Positions 23,894 through 25,478 of a stretch of 25,478 nt of DNA are shown here, piece after piece. Position numbers and translations under genes: made by a program. Location: positions 1 to 25,478 of the forward strand of contig CBFDCQ010000045.1 in assembly GCA_965603355.1 (NCBI GenBank), given 5' to 3'. Numbering within the stretch: position 1 is the stretch's first letter; every line of letters begins with the position of its first letter. The notes under the pieces were generated by a model. The model was not told the origin of the DNA and did no database searches. It saw only the letters and a list, made by a program, of their open reading frames with translations. The stretch comes from CBFDCQ01 sp965603355. Lineage in GTDB: Bacteria; Hydrogenedentota; CAZGCA01; CBFDCQ01.

Positions 23894-23982
23894 CATTGTA
23901 GGGGCGTTCAATTGAACGCCCCTACAGTGTTGAGCGCGTGGGGGGGGCGGGTTCTGTGGGGGGGGGTTGGCGACCCGCCCGC
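23894..23982. repeat. Array of GC-rich palindromes upstream of repeat copy B
   Basis: A perfect 30-bp palindrome at 23897-23926 has arms TGTAGGGGCGTTCAA and its complement; wobble pairing extends it to 23894-23929. A second hairpin, GGGCGGGT (23945-23952) with ACCCGCCC (23973-23980), encloses a 9-G run. Linkers GTGTTGAGCGCG (23927-23938) and GTGTTGATCGCG (23987-23998) are near-identical, so the array looks modular. No gene is supported in 23776-24160. Confidence 0.75.
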
Positions 23983-24003
23983 ACGGTGTTGATCGCGCGG
24001 GCC

Positions 24004-24156
24004 GTTCGCCGTGGCGAACGGGCGGCGCTGCGCAAAGGTCTTTGGAAAGGGGTGCGGGGGCGAACCTTTCTGTCCAGAAAGGTTTCCCCCGACAGATGGC
24101 AGACAGGAATGTCTGCCCCACCAGTGGGAACGGGCGGGTCTGAGACCCGCCCCTAC
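24004..24156 (+). repeat. Hairpin-rich dispersed intergenic repeat, copy B
   Basis: Second copy of the repeat at 20172-20340, same orientation. It has the conserved central hairpin AACCTTTCT-GTCC-AGAAAGGTT (24063-24084), with flanking GGGGG/CCCCC. A perfect GGCAGACA-GGAA-TGTCTGCC hairpin follows. A 21-nt palindrome at 24132-24152 (arms GGGCGGGTCT / AGACCCGCCC) replaces the TTCGCGAA-centred one of copy A. A leading palindrome CCGTTCGCC-GT-GGCGAACGG lies at 24002-24021. It ends 5 bp from the stop codon of the minus-strand gene. Confidence 0.85.
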
Positions 24157-24160
24157 GCAT

Positions 24161-25147
24161 CTATTTTGACATGTAGGAATCGGTTTTACGGACGAGCGGT
24201 AGCACGTTCTCGTCGATGGAAGATTCCTCTTCGGTAAGCTCCATTTTGGCCAGGAACCAGTGTTCGACATGCTCGACGGCGCCGCCGGCGGCAAGTTTGC
24301 TCAACGGGCCGACGGTTTCAACCTCGATCATGTCCGGGTCGGTATACATCTCGCAATTGCAGCCGAAATCCGGGTAAGTCGCATCAGGATCGAACGGGAA
24401 CCGTTTGAGGAACAGGTCGCCGTCCAGGTAGTACGCCGCCCACCCGAGCGTATTCATCAGGCCGAGCTTCTGCTTGGTGGTAGCGTTCGGGTCCTGTTTC
24501 AACTGGAAGTACCTTACTCCCCAAACCCAGCGCGGATCGGTCATATCGGTATAGTGCCATAGCACGAGCGGCCGTGCCGGCAGCAGGTAGTCCGGATGAG
24601 GCCGGTACTCCTCGTGCGGGAAGATCGCGCGCCCGTTCTCTTTCATCACCGAGAGACACCACGGTGCCACCTCGATATCCCACGGGTTATTGTTGATCAG
24701 GCGGTGCACTAAGGTCGCGTGGTTCTCTTCCGCGTCGAGCGTAATCTCGATCTGTTTCTGAACGCGGTTCTCCTCCTCGACAGGCTGGATCAGCTTGAGA
24801 GTCTTACCGTTCCACTCGTACTTCACCGGCGAGTTGTCCAGCGCATACGTTCTGGGAGCCACCTCGGGCGCATGCCAGAACCGGTGGCCGCCGTACGGCG
24901 TCCACGTATCGCCGCCGGTCTTGCCCAACTGGTCCTTGTTCTCCTTGAAGAGGTTCTGGCCGCCCACGAATCCGACTCGGATAACCCGGGGGCCCACATC
25001 GGTCGTCACAACCAGTTCGATCTCACCGTTACTCAGTTTAACGCAGTTCTTCCATCCGGCGTATTCAATCTTTTCCATGGTTACACCTCCTGCATATGCT
25101 AGGGTTGGCACGACGAGAAGCGTAACTAAGACAATTAACTTGCGCAT
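24161..25147 (-). CDS. Secreted galactose-mutarotase-fold protein, DUF4380-like
   Basis: A 328-aa protein from the ATG at 25147, preceded by a modest AAAGGA. The signal peptide RKLIVLVTLLVVPTLAYA ends at a good AYA-G cleavage site, placing the product in the periplasm. The remainder looks like the aldose 1-epimerase/DUF4380 beta-sandwich fold. Supporting stretches: CVKLSNGEIELVVTTDVGPR followed by VIRVGFVGGQNLF; GGHRFWHAPEVAPRTY, the conserved histidine region; and ATLVHRLINNNPWDIEVAPW. A second ATG at 25078 has a much better ribosome-binding site (GGAGGTG, 25084-25090) and would give a 305-aa form without the signal peptide. It would probably bind or convert a sugar or glycoside; the substrate is unknown. 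It stands alone on the minus strand with its own promoter. Confidence 0.78.
   Translation of the reverse strand: MRKLIVLVTLLVVPTLAYAGGVTMEKIEYAGWKNCVKLSNGEIELVVTTDVGPRVIRVGFVGGQNLFKENKDQLGKTGGDTWTPYGGHRFWHAPEVAPRTYALDNSPVKYEWNGKTLKLIQPVEEENRVQKQIEITLDAEENHATLVHRLINNNPWDIEVAPWCLSVMKENGRAIFPHEEYRPHPDYLLPARPLVLWHYTDMTDPRWVWGVRYFQLKQDPNATTKQKLGLMNTLGWAAYYLDGDLFLKRFPFDPDATYPDFGCNCEMYTDPDMIEVETVGPLSKLAAGGAVEHVEHWFLAKMELTEEESSIDENVLPLVRKTDSYMSK
25084..25090 (-). promoter_or_regulatory. Internal Shine-Dalgarno for a second start in the DUF4380-like gene
   Basis: On the minus strand AGGAGGTG lies 5 nt before the in-frame ATG at 25078 (MEKIEYAGW). It is encoded by the codons just after the signal-peptide cleavage site and is stronger than the site before the first ATG. 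Confidence 0.55.
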
Positions 25148-25281
25148 AGCCCTGGTCCTTTCTGCACACTTGCTTTTTCACTGTTCGTATGCCCCGACGA
25201 CACATCACCGTTCGATTGCGGCGGACGGAACACCCGACCTCACAATCGCATTCCGGTGTGACACGGTTTGTTGGATAACTT

Positions 25282-25310
25282 ATGATACCCGTTTTCGCTT
25301 TACTTTGCAA
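25282..25310 (-). promoter_or_regulatory. Promoter of the DUF4380-like gene
   Basis: On the minus strand TTGCAA (25305-25310) and TATCAT (25282-25287) have exactly 17 bp between them, about 135 bp upstream of the first ATG. The stretch 25148-25478 otherwise shows no gene, only a GGGGTGCC/GGCGCCCC hairpin at 25412-25429 whose role is unclear. Confidence 0.5.
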
Positions 25311-25478
25311 GAGGCACGGATCCCGGAAAAACCGTGCCGAATTCGAGCGTGAATGATACCCGTGCGGCAATTGTACACCAGGGCACGACGCAATTCAAGC
25401 GGGCAGATTCCGGGGTGCCTCGGCGCCCCACCGTAGTTCGGTAAGGTTTCTCTGTCAAGACTCTTTAGAAATGTCCTC

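Noticed and set aside
23879..24294. Overlapping open frames on both strands through the repeat copy B, with peptides such as RTFLSRKVSP
   Set aside because: Similar peptide text arises from copy A as well, because the DNA is a structured non-coding repeat; hairpins explain it better than protein coding.
25430..25458. TTGACA on the minus strand with a -10-like TACGGT after 17 bp
   Set aside because: The -35 is perfect but the -10 matches only 3 of 6; the TTGCAA/TATCAT promoter closer to the gene is better.
1..25478. CRISPR arrays, tRNA or rRNA genes, transposases
   Set aside because: No regularly spaced identical repeats with unique spacers, no tRNA-like cloverleaf, no rRNA sequence and no transposase-like protein were seen on either strand.

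Overview
The window reads as chromosomal DNA of a Gram-negative-type (diderm) bacterium with anaerobic capacity. An LptD outer-membrane protein, a TolC-like channel with periplasmic adaptors, and several signal peptides imply an outer membrane. A class III ribonucleotide reductase with its activase implies anaerobic dNTP synthesis. The sequence is moderately GC-rich (estimated by eye), promoters look sigma70-like, and GTG and TTG starts occur. The mix of DUF3786, a DUF4380-like protein, a gingipain-type C25 peptidase and palindromic intergenic repeats would fit an uncultured PVC, Hydrogenedentes or Omnitrophica-like lineage. That placement is inference only; no rRNA or tRNA gene is present to test it.

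Layout. (1) 121-4974, plus strand: rsmD, then a strong promoter and a ~135-nt leader driving nrdR-nrdD-nrdG, a self-contained class III RNR unit whose NrdD carries a C-terminal glutaredoxin-like domain. (2) 5078-8772, minus strand: a likely operon from a strong extended -10 promoter near 8824-8852, encoding a single-pass membrane/coiled-coil protein, LptD, a 72-aa hypothetical protein and a DUF3786 protein. (3) 9077-11876, plus strand: truB, ribF, tpiA. (4) 11877-12446: a 570-bp gap holding hairpins and a possible promoter. (5) 12447-18546, plus strand: a five-gene MacAB-TolC-type export operon with two different adaptors, one carrying a Gly/Arg-rich insertion encoded by a G-quadruplex-like tract. 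(6) 18691-20162, plus strand: a lipoprotein and an alpha/beta hydrolase. (7) 20163-24160: the most unusual part. Two direct copies of a ~160-bp hairpin-rich repeat bracket a consensus -35 element, a tandemly duplicated leader element, a small secreted protein and an 878-aa C25-family peptidase. The two proteins share a C-terminal beta-repeat motif. (8) 24161-25147, minus strand: a secreted galactose-mutarotase-fold protein (DUF4380-like) with a second, better ribosome-binding site and ATG just after the signal peptide.

How the genes work together. NrdR probably represses its own nrdDG operon in response to dNTP levels. TolC, the adaptors, the ATPase and the permease form one tripartite exporter. 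The two secreted proteins of region 7 are probably made together and may share a surface-attachment or assembly domain. The main candidates for something undescribed are that bracketed peptidase cassette with its duplicated leader, the mutually exclusive stems of the nrdR leader, and the dual-start mutarotase gene.
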